A stretch of DNA of 53,221 nt from Candidatus Heimdallarchaeota archaeon (GTDB lineage Archaea; Asgardarchaeota; Heimdallarchaeia; Heimdallarchaeales; Heimdallarchaeaceae), in NCBI GenBank assembly GCA_023132955.1, contig JAGLXK010000068.1:1-53221 (forward strand), in the 5' to 3' direction. Numbering within the stretch: the stretch's first letter is position 1; every line of letters begins with the position of its first letter. The translations under genes and the position numbers were made by a program. The notes beneath the pieces were generated by a model. The model saw only the letters and a program-made list of their open reading frames with translations. It was not told the DNA's origin and did not search any database. Shown here piece after piece: positions 52,671 through 53,221 of the stretch.

Positions 52671-53221
52671 ATGAGCAACGAATCACAACAATCAAACTTT
52701 TTTGATGAAACATTCTCTGAAGAAGAACGAAAACGTCTAGATAGGCAACTTAGATTACCGGGGTGGAATCAAAAAGCTTTGAAGGATTCAAAAGTGGTTA
52801 TAGCAGGAATTGGAGGATTAGGTACCGAAGTTGCTAAAAATCTGGCCATGGCAGGAGTTGGTACTTTACATTTGATAGATTTGGACATTATTGAATACGC
52901 TAATCTTAATAGACAAATTTTATTTTCTGATGCAGATGAGGGGGAACCTAAATCCAAAGTTTCAGCTACAGCTTTAAAGAAAATTAATCCTTTTAGCAAA
53001 TATATCTGGCATCACTCAAATCTTGAAGATATTGATCCTGAAGTATATGCAACAGCTGATTTAATAATTTCTGGATTAGATTCAGTTACTGCAAGAGCTG
53101 AATTAAATCGTAGAGCTGTTCATTTCAAGAAACCTATGATTGATGGAGGAACAGCTACATACTACGGTCATGTTTACACTTACTCTCCAGGAGAGAATGC
53201 TTGTCTTCAATGTGATCCTCA
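52671..53221 (+). CDS. E1-like ubiquitin-activating enzyme (UBA/ThiF family), N-terminal part
   Basis: Adenylates the C-terminal glycine of the modifier and carries it as a thioester. The visible 183 residues contain the N-terminal helix (RLDRQLRLPGWNQKAL), the nucleotide loop GIGGLG (46-51), D70-x-D72, N-L-N-R-Q (78-82) with the catalytic Arg, D137 in SGLDSVTARAELN and CLQCDP, the first Cys knuckle of the zinc site (178-181). The adenylation domain is complete up to that point; the catalytic Cys and any C-terminal domain are outside the window. ATG 52671 is preceded by gaggag at seven bases. Confidence 0.94.
   Translation, partial: MSNESQQSNFFDETFSEEERKRLDRQLRLPGWNQKALKDSKVVIAGIGGLGTEVAKNLAMAGVGTLHLIDLDIIEYANLNRQILFSDADEGEPKSKVSATALKKINPFSKYIWHHSNLEDIDPEVYATADLIISGLDSVTARAELNRRAVHFKKPMIDGGTATYYGHVYTYSPGENACLQCDP

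Noticed and set aside
1-53221. CRISPR arrays, insertion sequences, rRNA and tRNA genes
   Set aside because: No regularly spaced repeats, no transposase motifs, and no rRNA or tRNA signatures were seen in the intergenic regions.

Overview
The window is a 53 kb, AT-rich, gene-dense piece of an archaeal chromosome, almost certainly from an Asgard archaeon. Archaeal markers are MCM, Hel308 and GINS in one operon, CDP-archaeol synthase, deoxyhypusine synthase, leaderless or short-leader genes behind TATA boxes, and the split PorGDAB oxidoreductase. Asgard markers are a Ras/Rab-type small GTPase and a ubiquitin-conjugation locus (E2, JAMM deubiquitinase, RING-type E3, ubiquitin, E1). The class within Asgard cannot be fixed from the sequence alone; a Heimdallarchaeia-like lineage is plausible but is inference.

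Layout. 1-8656 (minus): a replication operon, mcm - hel308 - GINS - pyrG, followed by a gene cut by the window edge; mcm carries two inteins. 8824-16965: a YdjM-like membrane protein, a MoxR ATPase/VWA pair, a serine beta-lactamase-like hydrolase, an Atg22/UMF1-type transporter, a histone-deacetylase-fold enzyme and, divergent from it, CDP-archaeol synthase. 17051-19443: a Cys-rich miniprotein, a KaiC-like protein with a degenerate P-loop, a small nucleotide kinase-like protein and the Rab-like GTPase. 19575-23819: a short leader ORF and the porGDAB operon, whose beta subunit has an intein at its TPP site. 23806-38418: mixed metabolism and regulation (GT-C-like membrane protein, GNAT enzyme divergent from an ArsR-like regulator with a clear operator, orphan adenine methyltransferase, sulfurtransferase, deoxyhypusine synthase, phosphoesterases, flavodoxin, MFS transporter). 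38419-39096 is gene-poor and holds a broken zinc-ribbon gene. 39097-43731: two tandem CPBP/Rce1-like proteases, an ICMT/steroid-reductase-fold protein, an MscS channel and another YdjM-like protein. 44124-48192: a Cys-rich four-helix membrane protein, an amidohydrolase, a tandem pair resembling ATC hydrolases and a coiled-coil protein.

48375 to the end is the highlight: E2, JAMM protease, a polytopic membrane protein ending in a RING-like finger, a shorter membrane protein that looks like the same membrane domain without the RING, an opposite-strand Lys/Glu/Pro-rich disordered protein, a ubiquitin with an acidic tail and an Ala-Gly C-terminus, and the start of E1. Read together, these predict a complete conjugation and deconjugation cycle in which the ligase is anchored in the membrane. 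The Ala-Gly end means the ubiquitin is probably made in its mature form and needs no processing before activation.

No rRNA, tRNA, CRISPR array or insertion sequence was recognised.
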